Origin: Verrucomicrobiota bacterium
GTDB lineage: Bacteria; Verrucomicrobiota; Verrucomicrobiia; Limisphaerales; Pedosphaeraceae
NCBI GenBank assembly: GCA_021325145.1
Contig: JAJPHR010000054.1
Location: forward strand, 62,001-126,000
Reading direction: 5' to 3'
Length of the DNA stretch: 64,000 bases
Shown here: positions 8,401 to 17,653 of the stretch, in pieces
Layout of the letters: every line of letters starts with the position of its first letter
How positions within the stretch are numbered: the stretch's first letter is position 1
The notes under the pieces: model-generated
What the model saw: only the letters and a program-made list of their open reading frames with translations
What the model was told of the DNA's origin: nothing
Database searches by the model: none
Position numbers and translations under genes: made by a program

Positions 8401-8690
8401 GTGTAGATGGCTGGAACAACCTGCAGAAATATCAGATGGGAGTTCCGCCCAACGTTTGGGCCACTCCGCCCGCGCCGACCGGCTTCACGGTGGTTGCCAA
8501 TGCGGGCGCCACCAGCGCCAGTTTGAACTGGAACGCTTCGCCCGGCAACGTGCTGAGCTACGACATTTACAAGGATGGCAGCCTGTTCACCAACGTGCCC
8601 GCGAGCCAAACTTCAGTCACCGACACCTCGTATCAATCAGGTGACACGTACCATCTGCAAGCCCACGACAGCGAGGCGCGTTTGCGGGCG
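8395..8690 (+). pseudogene. Fragment: calcium-binding-like segment plus fibronectin type III domain
   Basis: On the + strand the translation reads VDGWNNLQKYQMGVPPN, a decayed DxDGDGxxNLQEYxxGT thrombospondin-type-3-like motif. An FN3 domain follows: PPAPTGFTVVANAGATSASL, LNWNASPGNVLSYDIYKDG and SYQSGDTYHLQAHDS. There is no start codon or signal sequence of its own. The frame runs on without a stop into an XRE-type HTH segment, which is not a natural architecture. This is a piece of a secreted-protein gene, placed head to head against the hydrolase remnant on the other strand. Confidence 0.6.
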
Positions 8691-8945
8691 AACATGACGC
8701 AGGAATGCCTGGCTGAATTGGTCGGCATCCATTGGAAGACCATCGGCCATATTGAACGGGGGAGCTTTCCGATTGCGCTTACCACCTTTGCGCGCTTGTC
8801 GCAATTTCTGGAGACCAGCCCAAACCGGCTGCTTGACGGGATTAAACCACCCGACCCGGAGCGAACGGCTCGTATCAAAAAGGCCTTGGCTCGCAAGCGC
8901 GCGCCTCGCAAAACGGAATTGAGGCGGAAGTCACTGCACAAATGA
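8691..8945 (+). pseudogene. Truncated XRE-family HTH regulator fused to FN3 remnant
   Basis: The frame from the FN3 fragment continues as RLRANMTQECLAELVGIHWK, then TIGHIERGSFPIALTTFARL and FLETSPNRLLDGI. This is a Cro/C1 (XRE) helix-turn-helix domain with a basic tail (KKALARKRAPRKTELRRKS). The first 10-15 residues normal for the family are missing. A product of about 83 residues could start at the ATG at 8694, which would remove helix 1. I regard it as a truncated gene rather than a working regulator, though a short product cannot be excluded. Confidence 0.6.
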
Positions 8946-8978
8946 GCTGCTTGCCATGGGTTGTGAACGAAATCACCT

Positions 8979-11174
8979 TTATCCTCCCGCCGCGCGTGCA
9001 GACTTGGCGGCGCGAAAAATCCGAAGCAGGTTGTAATCGAACCGTTCCCCGAGCAATTCCCGGACTCCGGTCAGGTTGCCGTAGCTGACCAGCGCGAAGG
9101 CGTCGGCAATCTGTTGCTGCTCGGCGGGGGTGAAAAAGCGGCCCAGGTCCACGGGCTTGCCGGATTCGATGGCGGTGCAGAGGTGCCCGTAGATCGTGCT
9201 GGGCGCCAAACGCCGGCTCGCCGCGATTTCCGGCACGCTCTGGCCCGCGTTGAAAGCCTGCCAGGTCGCGTGAGTGGTGTCGTTCAACGAAACCCGCGTC
9301 GTGGCCGGAGCAATGAAGGAATCGGCGGCAAAAATCTGACGCGGATGCGTCTGCAGGTAAGTGGCGATTTCCGCGAGGAACATCGCGCCGAATTCGCGCA
9401 GCTTCTTTTCGCCGACGCCGCTGATGCGCGCGAAGTCCCGCTCGTTCGCCGGGTAATCGCGGGCCATCTGCCGCAGCGCGACGTCGGAAAACACGATGTA
9501 CGGCGGCACCCCGCGTTCGTCGGCGAGACGTTTTCGGAGCTGGCGCAATTGCTCGAACAGCGCCTCGTCACAAGTAATCTCGCCGGCTTGATGGACCCTG
9601 GTTTCCGGCGCCTTGGCAGGCCGGGTCAGGGTAATCGTTCGGCGCTCGCGCAGCGCATTGCGGCCTTCGGCGGTCAGTTCGAGCACGCTGAACTTTTCAG
9701 CCGTCTGCCGCAGCAAACCCAGCCGCACCAATTCGCGCCCAATGACGGACCACTCGGGTCGGCTGTGTTCCTTTCCGATGTTGTAGGTGGAAAGCTGCTC
9801 ATGGCCCCAGCGCCGGATTTTGTCCGTGTCCGCGCCGGTCAAAACCTCGACCACGTGGTTCAAGCCGACGCCAAAACCCGAACGCTCGCGGATGCGATAA
9901 ACGCACGAAAGAAATTTTTGAGCGGCAATGGTGCCATCGAACGTCGCCCGAGGGGAAAGGCAATTGTCGCACGCGCCGCATTCGGACGCCTCGAACTCCT
10001 CGCCGAAATAGCCCAACAATTCCTTGCGCCGGCAGACCGCCGATTCCGCGTAGTGAACCATCTGTTGCAGTTGCTCGCGGGCGATCTTTTGTTCCTGGGG
10101 ATCGGGCTTCTCGTCGATGAATTGCGTTTGTTTGACGACGTCACCGGCGCTGAAGAGCAGCACGCATTCTCCGGGCAGCCCGTCGCGGCCCGCGCGGCCG
10201 GTTTCCTGGTAATAGCCCTCGATGTTCTTCGGCAGGTCGTAATGAATGATGAACCGCACGTTCGGTTTGTTGATGCCCATGCCGAAAGCAATGGTTGCGC
10301 AAATCACGCGCACTTCGTCGCGCAGGAAAAGTTCCTGGTGTTGTGAACGTTCTTCGGCGCTCAAGCCGGCATGGTACGGCCGTGCCTTGATGCCGTCGCG
10401 CGTCAATCGCTCGGCGACGCTCTCGGCGGATTTGCGGCTCTGGCAATAGACGATGCCGCTGTCGCGCGGTCGGCGGCGGATAAAGTCCAGCGTCTGATCG
10501 TAGGCCTGGGCTTTGGCGAGCACGCGGTAGGTAAGGTTGGGCCGGTTAAAGCTCGCGACGTAACAGCCGGGCTCGCGCAACTTCAAGTGCTGGACAATGT
10601 CCTGGCGGACGCGGGTGGTGGCCGTGGCGGTCAGCGCCATCATCGGCACGTTGGGAAAAAGAGCGCGCAACTCAGCCAATTGGCGATATTCAGGCCGGAA
10701 ATCGTGGCCCCATTCGCTGATGCAATGAGCTTCGTCCACCGCGAGCTGGTTGACCTGCCACCGTTGCAAGTCGGAAAGGAACCCCGAGAGCATCAGCCGT
10801 TCCGGGGCGACATAAAGCAGGCGGTATTCGCCATTGTGCAAACCGCGCAGTCGCGCGCGGGATTCACCGGCGGCGAGGGAAGAGTTGAGAAAGGTCGCCG
10901 CGATGCCGCTCGCCTGCAACGCATCCACCTGGTCCTTCATGAGCGCGATCAAGGGCGAGACCACCACGGTCAACCCGCGCCGCACGAGGGCCGGGAGTTG
11001 AAAGCAGAGAGATTTGCCACCGCCGGTGGGCAGCAACGCGAACACGTCCTTCCCGGCCAGCGCATCGCGGATGATCTGCTCCTGCAAGGGACGAAACGAA
11101 GTGAACCCGAAGGATTGCTTCAAAACGGGAAGCAACTCGATTCGTTCGGTGGATTTGACGGGAGCGACCGGCAT
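8979..11174 (-). CDS. recQ: ATP-dependent DNA helicase RecQ
   Basis: 731 residues, longer than the about 610 of E. coli RecQ. The 3'-5' helicase acts in recombination and replication-fork repair. Visible parts: motif 0 (FGFTSFRPLQEQII), Walker A (LLPTGGGKS, 48-55), DEAH box (147-150, LAVDEAHCISEWGHDFRPEY), motif VI (QETGRAGRDGLPGECV), the zinc-binding Cys set (CRRKELLGYFG ... CGACDNC), the RQC winged helix, an HRDC domain (LRQLRKRLADERGVPPYIVF) and a C-terminal HTH-like extension (NAGQSVPEIAASRRLAPSTI) resembling the HTH_40 tail of long RecQ proteins. All helicase motifs look intact. It is transcribed away from the decarboxylase gene; the 160 bp divergent space holds no recognised element. 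Confidence 0.95.
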   Translation of the reverse strand: MPVAPVKSTERIELLPVLKQSFGFTSFRPLQEQIIRDALAGKDVFALLPTGGGKSLCFQLPALVRRGLTVVVSPLIALMKDQVDALQASGIAATFLNSSLAAGESRARLRGLHNGEYRLLYVAPERLMLSGFLSDLQRWQVNQLAVDEAHCISEWGHDFRPEYRQLAELRALFPNVPMMALTATATTRVRQDIVQHLKLREPGCYVASFNRPNLTYRVLAKAQAYDQTLDFIRRRPRDSGIVYCQSRKSAESVAERLTRDGIKARPYHAGLSAEERSQHQELFLRDEVRVICATIAFGMGINKPNVRFIIHYDLPKNIEGYYQETGRAGRDGLPGECVLLFSAGDVVKQTQFIDEKPDPQEQKIAREQLQQMVHYAESAVCRRKELLGYFGEEFEASECGACDNCLSPRATFDGTIAAQKFLSCVYRIRERSGFGVGLNHVVEVLTGADTDKIRRWGHEQLSTYNIGKEHSRPEWSVIGRELVRLGLLRQTAEKFSVLELTAEGRNALRERRTITLTRPAKAPETRVHQAGEITCDEALFEQLRQLRKRLADERGVPPYIVFSDVALRQMARDYPANERDFARISGVGEKKLREFGAMFLAEIATYLQTHPRQIFAADSFIAPATTRVSLNDTTHATWQAFNAGQSVPEIAASRRLAPSTIYGHLCTAIESGKPVDLGRFFTPAEQQQIADAFALVSYGNLTGVRELLGERFDYNLLRIFRAAKSARAAGG

Positions 11175-11334
11175 CGAGATAATGTAGCCTCAAATCGCGG
11201 TGAGGATGCAAGGGCGAAGGAATCGGGTCGAGCCGGCGGAATGTGTGGCCTCGACCATGTTGCGCCAGCCGATCGCTCCTGCCGCTTCCATTTTGACCTG
11301 GGCCACGGAAGGGAGTAACTTTCCCCAGACGCCT

Positions 11335-12984
11335 ATGAAAAAAAACATCTCCATTGGCGAATACCTCATCGAGCAACTTTATGCGCATGGCGTGCGCCAT
11401 GTCTTTGGCATTCCCGGCGATTATGTGCTGGGATTTTACGACCAGCTTTCCAAAAGCAAACTCGTGCGCGTGGTCAATACCTGCGACGAACAAGGCGCGG
11501 GTTTCGCCGCGGACGCTTACGCGCGGGTCCGCGGGCTGGGTGCGGTCTGCATCACGTATTGCGTGGGCGGCCTGAAAGTCGCCAACAGCACGGCGGAGGC
11601 GTTCGCCGAGAAATCCCCGGTGGTCGTCATCAGCGGCGCTCCGGGCATGAAGGAACGCGAGAAAAACCCGTTGCTTCACCACAAGGTCAAGGAGTTCGAC
11701 ACCCAGAAACGGGTCTTCGAGCAACTGACCGTGGCCTCGACCGTTTTAAGCGAGCCACAGACCGCTTTCCAGGAAATCGACCGTGTTCTCCACGCCGCGT
11801 TGCGTTACAAACGCCCGGTTTATATCGAGCTGCCGCGCGACCTCGTCTTCGCGACCGGCATTCCCTACCATCACCCGCAGGAGATTCACGAGCAAAGTGA
11901 TCCCGAAACGCTCCGTGCCGCCCTCGCCGAAGCCGAAACCATGATCAACCGCGCCCGCCAACCGGTCATTCTGGCGGATGTCGAAGTTCATCGGTTCGGC
12001 CTTCAGGATGTGCTTTTGAAACTGGTGCGCAAAACCAACCTTCCCGTCGCCACCACGGTCCTGGGCAAATCGGTCGTCGGTGAGCAGCATCCGTTTTACC
12101 TGGGCGTCTATGAAGGCGCGCTGGGCCGCGATGATGTCCGGCGGTACGTCGAAGGGAGCGACTGCGTGGTGATGCTCGGCGCGTTCCTGACGGACATCAA
12201 TTTGGGCATCTATACCGCGCAACTGGACCCGGTGCGGACCATTTACGCCAACAGCGAAAAGCTTTCCATCCGCTATCACACCTACGAGAACGTGCGTTTC
12301 AAGGATTTCATGCGCGGGTTGCTTAAGCTCCGGCTGCGTCATCGCAAGCTCGGCCGGATTCCCCAACCGCCGCCGCTGGGTGAATTCCGCGCGAAACCCG
12401 GCAACACCAAAATTACCATTAAACGGCTTTTCCAACGGCTGAACGATTTTCTGAGCGAGAACACCATGGTGGTGGCCGACGTGGGCGATGCGCTTTTCGG
12501 GGCGACCGACCTGTTCATTCGCCACCGCACCGAGTTCCTTGGCCCGGCTTACTATGCGTCGATGGGTTTTGCGGTCCCGGCGGGCATTGGCGCGCAACTC
12601 GCCAATCCCAAACTGCGCCCGCTGGTGTTGGTCGGTGATGGCGCGTTCCAGATGACCGGCCTCGAACTTTCCACCGCCGCGCGCTACGGCCTGAATCCCA
12701 TCGTGATTGTGTTGAATAATTTTGGTTACGGCACCGAGCGCCAGATACAGGATGGACCGTATAACGATGTCCAACCCTGGCATTACAGCAAATTGCCAGA
12801 GATTTTTGGCACCGGGCGCGGTTTTGTGGTGAAGACCGAGGCGGAACTCGACGAGGCGCTGGCTCAAGCGGGGAAATGGACGCGGAGCTTCTGCCTGCTC
12901 GATGTGCAACTCGATCCAAACGATCGCTCCCCGGCATTGCAACGCCTCGCGGACCGGCTGGGAATTAGATTGCGAGCCTCGTGA
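11335..12984 (+). CDS. Thiamine-diphosphate 2-keto-acid decarboxylase (pyruvate/indolepyruvate decarboxylase type)
   Basis: 549 residues from the ATG at 11335, with GGGAG about 20 bases upstream. It should decarboxylate a 2-keto acid such as pyruvate, phenylpyruvate or indolepyruvate to the aldehyde. Residues typical of the decarboxylase branch, not acetolactate synthase, are present: GIPGDY (D29), the ThDP-activating Glu in CDEQGAGFAADAYARV (E52), the active-site His pair (LLHHKVKEF, H115-H116), the ThDP motif GDGAFQMTGLELSTAARYG ending in VLNN, and the following FGYGTE with its conserved Glu. The substrate cannot be told from the sequence. It is likely monocistronic: a stem-loop lies at 12991-13011. 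An upstream in-frame ATG at 11200 gives no family homology. Confidence 0.88.
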   Translation: MKKNISIGEYLIEQLYAHGVRHVFGIPGDYVLGFYDQLSKSKLVRVVNTCDEQGAGFAADAYARVRGLGAVCITYCVGGLKVANSTAEAFAEKSPVVVISGAPGMKEREKNPLLHHKVKEFDTQKRVFEQLTVASTVLSEPQTAFQEIDRVLHAALRYKRPVYIELPRDLVFATGIPYHHPQEIHEQSDPETLRAALAEAETMINRARQPVILADVEVHRFGLQDVLLKLVRKTNLPVATTVLGKSVVGEQHPFYLGVYEGALGRDDVRRYVEGSDCVVMLGAFLTDINLGIYTAQLDPVRTIYANSEKLSIRYHTYENVRFKDFMRGLLKLRLRHRKLGRIPQPPPLGEFRAKPGNTKITIKRLFQRLNDFLSENTMVVADVGDALFGATDLFIRHRTEFLGPAYYASMGFAVPAGIGAQLANPKLRPLVLVGDGAFQMTGLELSTAARYGLNPIVIVLNNFGYGTERQIQDGPYNDVQPWHYSKLPEIFGTGRGFVVKTEAELDEALAQAGKWTRSFCLLDVQLDPNDRSPALQRLADRLGIRLRAS

Positions 12985-12990
12985 TGCGTG

Positions 12991-13011
12991 CGGGCCGGTT
13001 GCGCCGGCCCG
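12991..13011 (+). terminator. GC stem-loop after the decarboxylase gene
   Basis: CGGGCCGG (12991-12998), loop TTGCG, CCGGCCCG (13004-13011): a perfect 8 bp stem 7 bases after the stop codon. No U-run follows (GTCCCCACAA), so it is either a weak or factor-dependent terminator, an mRNA-stabilising hairpin or a REP-like element. Confidence 0.5.
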
Positions 13012-13072
13012 TCCCCACAAGGCTGGAAAGAAGTTGAAAGTTGCCGACGATGCACTATCCTCTAGCACCGTC

Positions 13073-15541
13073 ATGTTCGGCAAATCTCCACAGTTTCACT
13101 TTCGCTTGCAGGCTGCCTTGGGATGTTGTCTGGCGTTTCTTTTGGCGCTCGGCCCGGCAGATCACACCGCTGCCGCCGATCCGCCCGCCGCAACTCACTG
13201 GTGGCCGGATTCGGTGGAATGGTCATTGGCGCAAGCCGGAACAAACCGCCAGCAACTGGTCGAGGCGCTGAATCAAACGCCAGCCGCGCGGCGCGAAGGC
13301 ATGCAATTTTTGGTGGAGAACATGCCGCCGAGCGACCTCCAAACCCTCCAGGCCGATTACCTCCTTCAGAACCTTAAGCTGGCCTACGATGCTTTCGAGG
13401 CAGCGCCATGGCACGATCAGGTCCCCAAGGAAATCTTCCTGAACGAAATTCTCCCTTACGCTTCCGTCAACGAAACGCGCGATGGCTGGCGCAAAATGTT
13501 GCACGAGAAATGCGCGCCCCTGATTGCCGATTGCAAGACCCCGGCAGACGCGGCGCAACGCCTCAACGAAAAGATTTTCAAGCTGGTTAATGTCAAATAC
13601 TCAACCGGGCGAAAAAAGGCCGACCAAAGCCCGGCGGAATCAATGGAGACCGGCTTGGCCAGTTGCACCGGGCTGTCGATTCTGCTGATCGATGCCTGCC
13701 GCTCGGTGGGCGTGCCCGCCCGGCTCGCCGGCACGCCCATGTGGGTCAACATGCGCGGCAATCACACCTGGGTGGAAGTTTGGAACGGTGACTGGCATTT
13801 CACCGGCGCAGCCGAACCCGACCCCAAGGGCCTTGATCACACCTGGTTTCAGCATGACGCCTCCGAAGCGCTCAAGGACAAACCCCAGCACGCAATCTAC
13901 GCGAGCAGTTTCAAACACACGGGCCTCTCCTTTCCCATGGATTGGGCGCCGGACATCACCTGGGTGAGCGCCATCAATGTAACCGACCATTACACGCCCA
14001 AAGCGGACGTGGTCGCACCGGACAAAACTCGCCTGCTCGTGAAGGTGCTCGATCACCTTGCCGGCCAGCGCGTAGCGGCCAAGGTCACAGTGACTGACAT
14101 CGCCAAAAGTGACTCGCACTTCGAGGGGACGAGCCGGGGCGAGTCTGCCGACGCCAATGACATCCTGCCTTTGCAAGTGCCACGTGGCGCGACCTACGAG
14201 ATTCGCGCGGAACTGAACGGGCAGACGGCGGAGCGCGAGTTTTCCACCGGCACCAACGAGCAGGCGGTAGTGGTGATTTCAATGAGCGACACGACGGCAT
14301 TTAGGCTGCCTTCGCAAGCTTGTTATGCGCCGCCCGACGTGCAGCCGCTCAAGCCGGCCGACGAAGCCAGGTTGAAAAAGGCGCTGATGGAATTTTTTAC
14401 CGCGCCGGCAGCCCGGCAGGCGGAATGGAAATTCCCCAGCAGCCTCGAAAAAATTCTCCGCAACGATGAACCCGCCGTCCGCCGCGTCGCGTGGGAAGCT
14501 TACCAAACCGCACCGGTTCACGCAGCCCTCAAGCAGGACTTTGATGCGAAGCAGGTCCAATTCGACAAATATCTGAGTGCCTACACCTTGAAGACCGTCG
14601 GCACGCGCCCGGCGAAAGGTTGGGCGCTGTTCATCGCCATGCACGGCGGCGGCGGCACAGCCAAGGAAGTCAACGACCAGCAATGGCAGGTGATGCAGCG
14701 TTACTATCGCGACCATCCGGAAGCTGGCGGTTACCTTTATGTGGCTCTGCGCGCGCCGAATGATACCTGGAATGGTTTCTACGATGTTTACGTTTATCCG
14801 CTAATCGGCAACCTCGTTCACGAGTTTCTGTTGTTCGGCGACGTGGACCCGAACAAAGTGTTCATCATGGGTTACTCGCACGGCGGGTACGGAGCGTTCG
14901 CCATTGGACCCAAGGAACCCGACTTGTTCGCCGCCATCCACGCCAGCGCCGCCGCGCCCACCGATGGCGAAACCACCGGCAAGACCCTGCGCAACACCAT
15001 CTTCACGTGCATGGTGGGCGAGAACGACACGATGTACGGACGCTTTGATCGCGACAAAAAGTTCCGGGAATCCATCCAGGAACTGCGAGGCAACCGCACC
15101 GACATCTATCCTGTGACCGTGAAATTCATTCCGGGCAACGGCCACACCGGATTGCCGGATCGCGACAAGATCAGGGAAATGTATCCAGCCGTGCGCAACC
15201 CCGTTCCGCAGGAACTGACCTGGCTCATGACGGACACTGTCATCACCGACTTCTTCTGGTTGCGCACCACGGCGCCCGGCAAGAAAAAGGAAATCGATGC
15301 TTCCTGTCACGACAACCGCGTGACCGTGACGACCATGAACGACGTCACCGCCGCGAGCGTGCTGCTCGACAGCCGGTTGGTTGATTTTAAAAAGCCGGTG
15401 ACGTTGGAACTCAATGGCAAGTCCACCACGCACAAACTCCAGCCAAGCTTGCGAACCTTGTGCGAAACCATGCAGCGCCGCTGCGATCCGGAACTGGCGT
15501 TTACCGCGGAGATTCAATTGCCGATAACTCCACAGCCATGA
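13073..15541 (+). CDS. Secreted transglutaminase-like / esterase fusion protein
   Basis: About 822 residues from the ATG at 13073. The signal-peptide-like start is FRLQAALGCCLAFLLALGPA. The first half has a transglutaminase-like domain with a Cys motif (SMETGLASCTGLSILLIDACR), a His motif (NHTWVEVWNGDWHFTGAAEP) and a plausible Asp nearby (GLDHTWFQHD). A beta-rich segment follows (LLVKVLDHLAGQRVAAKVTV). The second half is an alpha/beta hydrolase: oxyanion-type HGGGGTAKE, WNGFYDVYVYPLIGNLVHEF, nucleophile FIMGYSHGGYGAF and a late His in FIPGNGHTGLPDRDK. It may act on peptides or esters in the periplasm or outside. The two catalytic units in one chain are the notable point. Followed after a repeat-bearing spacer by a CBM9-like secreted protein. 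Confidence 0.75.
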   Translation: MFGKSPQFHFRLQAALGCCLAFLLALGPADHTAAADPPAATHWWPDSVEWSLAQAGTNRQQLVEALNQTPAARREGMQFLVENMPPSDLQTLQADYLLQNLKLAYDAFEAAPWHDQVPKEIFLNEILPYASVNETRDGWRKMLHEKCAPLIADCKTPADAAQRLNEKIFKLVNVKYSTGRKKADQSPAESMETGLASCTGLSILLIDACRSVGVPARLAGTPMWVNMRGNHTWVEVWNGDWHFTGAAEPDPKGLDHTWFQHDASEALKDKPQHAIYASSFKHTGLSFPMDWAPDITWVSAINVTDHYTPKADVVAPDKTRLLVKVLDHLAGQRVAAKVTVTDIAKSDSHFEGTSRGESADANDILPLQVPRGATYEIRAELNGQTAEREFSTGTNEQAVVVISMSDTTAFRLPSQACYAPPDVQPLKPADEARLKKALMEFFTAPAARQAEWKFPSSLEKILRNDEPAVRRVAWEAYQTAPVHAALKQDFDAKQVQFDKYLSAYTLKTVGTRPAKGWALFIAMHGGGGTAKEVNDQQWQVMQRYYRDHPEAGGYLYVALRAPNDTWNGFYDVYVYPLIGNLVHEFLLFGDVDPNKVFIMGYSHGGYGAFAIGPKEPDLFAAIHASAAAPTDGETTGKTLRNTIFTCMVGENDTMYGRFDRDKKFRESIQELRGNRTDIYPVTVKFIPGNGHTGLPDRDKIREMYPAVRNPVPQELTWLMTDTVITDFFWLRTTAPGKKKEIDASCHDNRVTVTTMNDVTAASVLLDSRLVDFKKPVTLELNGKSTTHKLQPSLRTLCETMQRRCDPELAFTAEIQLPITPQP

Positions 15542-15706
15542 TGCGCCCGCTTCAAGGTTTGGAGTCCCGGCCTCAGCCGGCTGGACTATCGCATGGTTGA
15601 ACGTGTCGAAATATTTCAACGTCATCAAATCCTCGTCCGCCCCACCGCCTGAAGGCGGGACTCCATGCACTACAATGTCACGGCTACCCTCGAAATACGG
15701 CGCACC
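15542..15706. repeat. REP-like hairpin elements (AAGGTTTGGAGTCCCGGC family)
   Basis: Two hairpins lie between genes. At 15554-15584 the sequence AAGGTTTGGAGTCCCGGC is followed by CTCAGCCGG, forming CCGGC-CTCA-GCCGG. At 15645-15658 CCGCCT-GA-AGGCGG is followed by GACTCCA. The first is nearly identical to the reverse complement of 54187-54214 (GCCGGCTGAAGCCGGGACTCC, then AAACCTT). These are short dispersed palindromes confined to intergenic DNA. Confidence 0.65.
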
Positions 15707-16621
15707 ATGATTTCCCTTGCAAGGCTGGCCCGGCGATTGGCGTGCTTGTTTCCTGCTGTGCTCTCGCTAATGCTTTCGGCGCGTGCCGCTGAGTGGAAAT
15801 TTCCCTGCCCGGAAAACGAAATTGCCCATTACACGGCGTATCACATCCGCGAGCCAATCCATATTGACGGGCGTTTGGATGAACCGGCCTGGCAGCGCGC
15901 GCCGCGTTCACCTCGCTTCGTGGACATCATCTCCGGCAAACCCGGGCTTCACGACACGCGCGCTTCGGTGCTTTGGGACGACGAAAATCTTTATGTTGGG
16001 TACCGGGTCCAGGAACCATTCGTCCACGCCAAATACACCACGAACAACTCGCCAATTTACTACGACAACGACGTCGAGATATTCATCGCAGGCCGGGACG
16101 CGTACTATGAATTCGAAATCAACGGATTCAACACCACTTATGAAGTCCTGTTCGTCTGGCAGGATGCGTACGACCGCGGGGAGTTCAGTGGTTCACCGGA
16201 TTTCGAACGCTCGCAACTTGTGCCCTTCAACGGCGTGGGTTTCACGACGCATCCACGCGGGGGCCGATTGGGAAATTTCAACTGGCATTTCCCGGGCCGG
16301 AAATCCGCTGTCTTCATCGATGGCACCATGAACCAGGATGACGACCGCGACCGCGGGTGGAGCGTCGAACTGGCTTTTCCGTGGCAGGGCATGACCTGGC
16401 TGGCGAAGGCTGACCACCGCGCCCTGCCGCCGAAGGATGGCGACATCTGGCGCATGGATTTTTCCCGGTTCAACACCTACAAGGAAGCCCCGCCCGTGAA
16501 GGATTCCGGCGGCTGGGTCTGGACCCGCCACGCCGTCTGGGATTCGCACGTGCCGGAATGCTTCGCGTATATCGCGTTTTCCACCAATGACGTCAGCCAG
16601 GCGGCACAGGAGAAGCAATGA
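15707..16621 (+). CDS. Secreted CBM9-like (carbohydrate-binding family 9) protein
   Basis: About 304 residues from the ATG at 15707. It has a basic N-terminus and hydrophobic signal segment ending near ARAAEWKF. The body is one family-9-like domain: IREPIHIDGRLDEPAWQRAPR, TRASVLWDDENLYVGYRV, DNDVEIFIAGRDAYYEFEIN and the closing WRMDFSRFN plus HVPECFAYIAF. The pattern DGxLDExxW ... LWDDxxLYVxxxV ... D(N)DxxExFI is characteristic. Such domains bind sugars or, in larger proteins, sit beside other modules; here the domain stands alone. Its stop overlaps the region just before the aldo/keto reductase start, so the two genes are likely co-transcribed. Confidence 0.75.
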   Translation: MISLARLARRLACLFPAVLSLMLSARAAEWKFPCPENEIAHYTAYHIREPIHIDGRLDEPAWQRAPRSPRFVDIISGKPGLHDTRASVLWDDENLYVGYRVQEPFVHAKYTTNNSPIYYDNDVEIFIAGRDAYYEFEINGFNTTYEVLFVWQDAYDRGEFSGSPDFERSQLVPFNGVGFTTHPRGGRLGNFNWHFPGRKSAVFIDGTMNQDDDRDRGWSVELAFPWQGMTWLAKADHRALPPKDGDIWRMDFSRFNTYKEAPPVKDSGGWVWTRHAVWDSHVPECFAYIAFSTNDVSQAAQEKQ

Positions 16622-16622
16622 A

Positions 16623-17606
16623 ATGAAACAACGATCATTCAATCACACGGGAGCCATGGTTTCGGAAGTGGGCCTGGGTTGCTGGCAGCTTGGCGGAACC
16701 GATTGGGGAAATATCGACGAGAAGCTCGCGTTCGATATTCTGGCCGCCGCCGTGGATTCCGGTGTTAACTTCCTCGATACCGCGGATGTTTATGGCAACG
16801 GGCGCAGTGAAACACTGATCGGGCGATTTTTGAAGCAGCGGCGCGAGCGGATTTTCATCGCCACCAAACTCGGACGCACGGCGGCCTTATATCCGGACCG
16901 TTACACCGAGGCTGGCGTCACCGCCGCAACCGAAGCATCCTTAAAGCGACTCGGAGTTGAGGCCCTGGATCTGACGCAATTGCACTGCGTGCCCACCGAG
17001 GTTATGCGGCAGGGTGGCATTTTTGAATGGCTGCGCAAATTGCAACGCCAGGGAAAAATCAAACACTTCGGAGCCAGCGTGGAATCGATGGACGAAGCGC
17101 TGCTCTGCCTGGAACAGGAAGGCCTGGTGTCCTTGCAAATTATCTTCAACCTCTTTCGCCAAAAACCGATCGACACCTTGTTCCCGAAAGCGAAGAAGAA
17201 GGGCGTGGCCATCATCGTGCGCCTGCCCCTGGCGAGCGGGCTGTTGAGCGGCAAACTCACGAAGGAAACCCGGTTCCCCAAAGAGGACCATCGCACCTAC
17301 AACCGTGATGGCCGGTATTTCAACGTGGGCGAAACTTTTGCCGGCTTGCCCTACGACAAGGCTGTGGAACTCGCGGACGCCCTCAAACCGCTGGTTCCCC
17401 CCGGATTGACCATGCCCCAAATGGCGCAACGCTGGATTCTTGATTTTGACGCCGTGACCGTTGTTATTCCCGGCGCCAGCCGTCCCGGGCAGGTGAAAGA
17501 AAACGTTTCGGTTTCCGATCTGTCACCACTCGGAGCCGGTTTACATGAGAAGCTGAAAGAGTACTACCGGCAGCGCGTCTCCGGACTCATCCGCGGGCCT
17601 TATTGA
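16623..17606 (+). CDS. Aldo/keto reductase family oxidoreductase
   Basis: About 327 residues from the ATG at 16623, one base after the previous stop. It is a TIM-barrel NADPH reductase of the aldo/keto reductase superfamily: VSEVGLGCWQLGG, NFLDTADVYGNGRSE (catalytic Asp and Tyr), IFIATKLGR (Lys), LDLTQLHCVP (His) and the cofactor loop VVIPGASRPGQVKEN. Substrate unknown. Tight coupling to a secreted CBM9-like protein suggests sugar or glycoside metabolism, but that is inference. Confidence 0.87.
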   Translation: MKQRSFNHTGAMVSEVGLGCWQLGGTDWGNIDEKLAFDILAAAVDSGVNFLDTADVYGNGRSETLIGRFLKQRRERIFIATKLGRTAALYPDRYTEAGVTAATEASLKRLGVEALDLTQLHCVPTEVMRQGGIFEWLRKLQRQGKIKHFGASVESMDEALLCLEQEGLVSLQIIFNLFRQKPIDTLFPKAKKKGVAIIVRLPLASGLLSGKLTKETRFPKEDHRTYNRDGRYFNVGETFAGLPYDKAVELADALKPLVPPGLTMPQMAQRWILDFDAVTVVIPGASRPGQVKENVSVSDLSPLGAGLHEKLKEYYRQRVSGLIRGPY

Positions 17607-17653
17607 ATTGGGGTGCTTTCCCCGGAGCGTGCCCGGTTCTGAGCAATCTCGGC

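Noticed and set aside
7093..8945. Toxin-antitoxin or defence module built from the HTH and hydrolase
   Set aside because: The HTH lacks its first helix and is fused to an FN3 fragment, and the hydrolase is frameshifted and incomplete; decay explains the data better.
11746..13083. 445-residue minus-strand open frame opposite the decarboxylase
   Set aside because: Antisense to an intact thiamine-diphosphate enzyme; no motif of its own.
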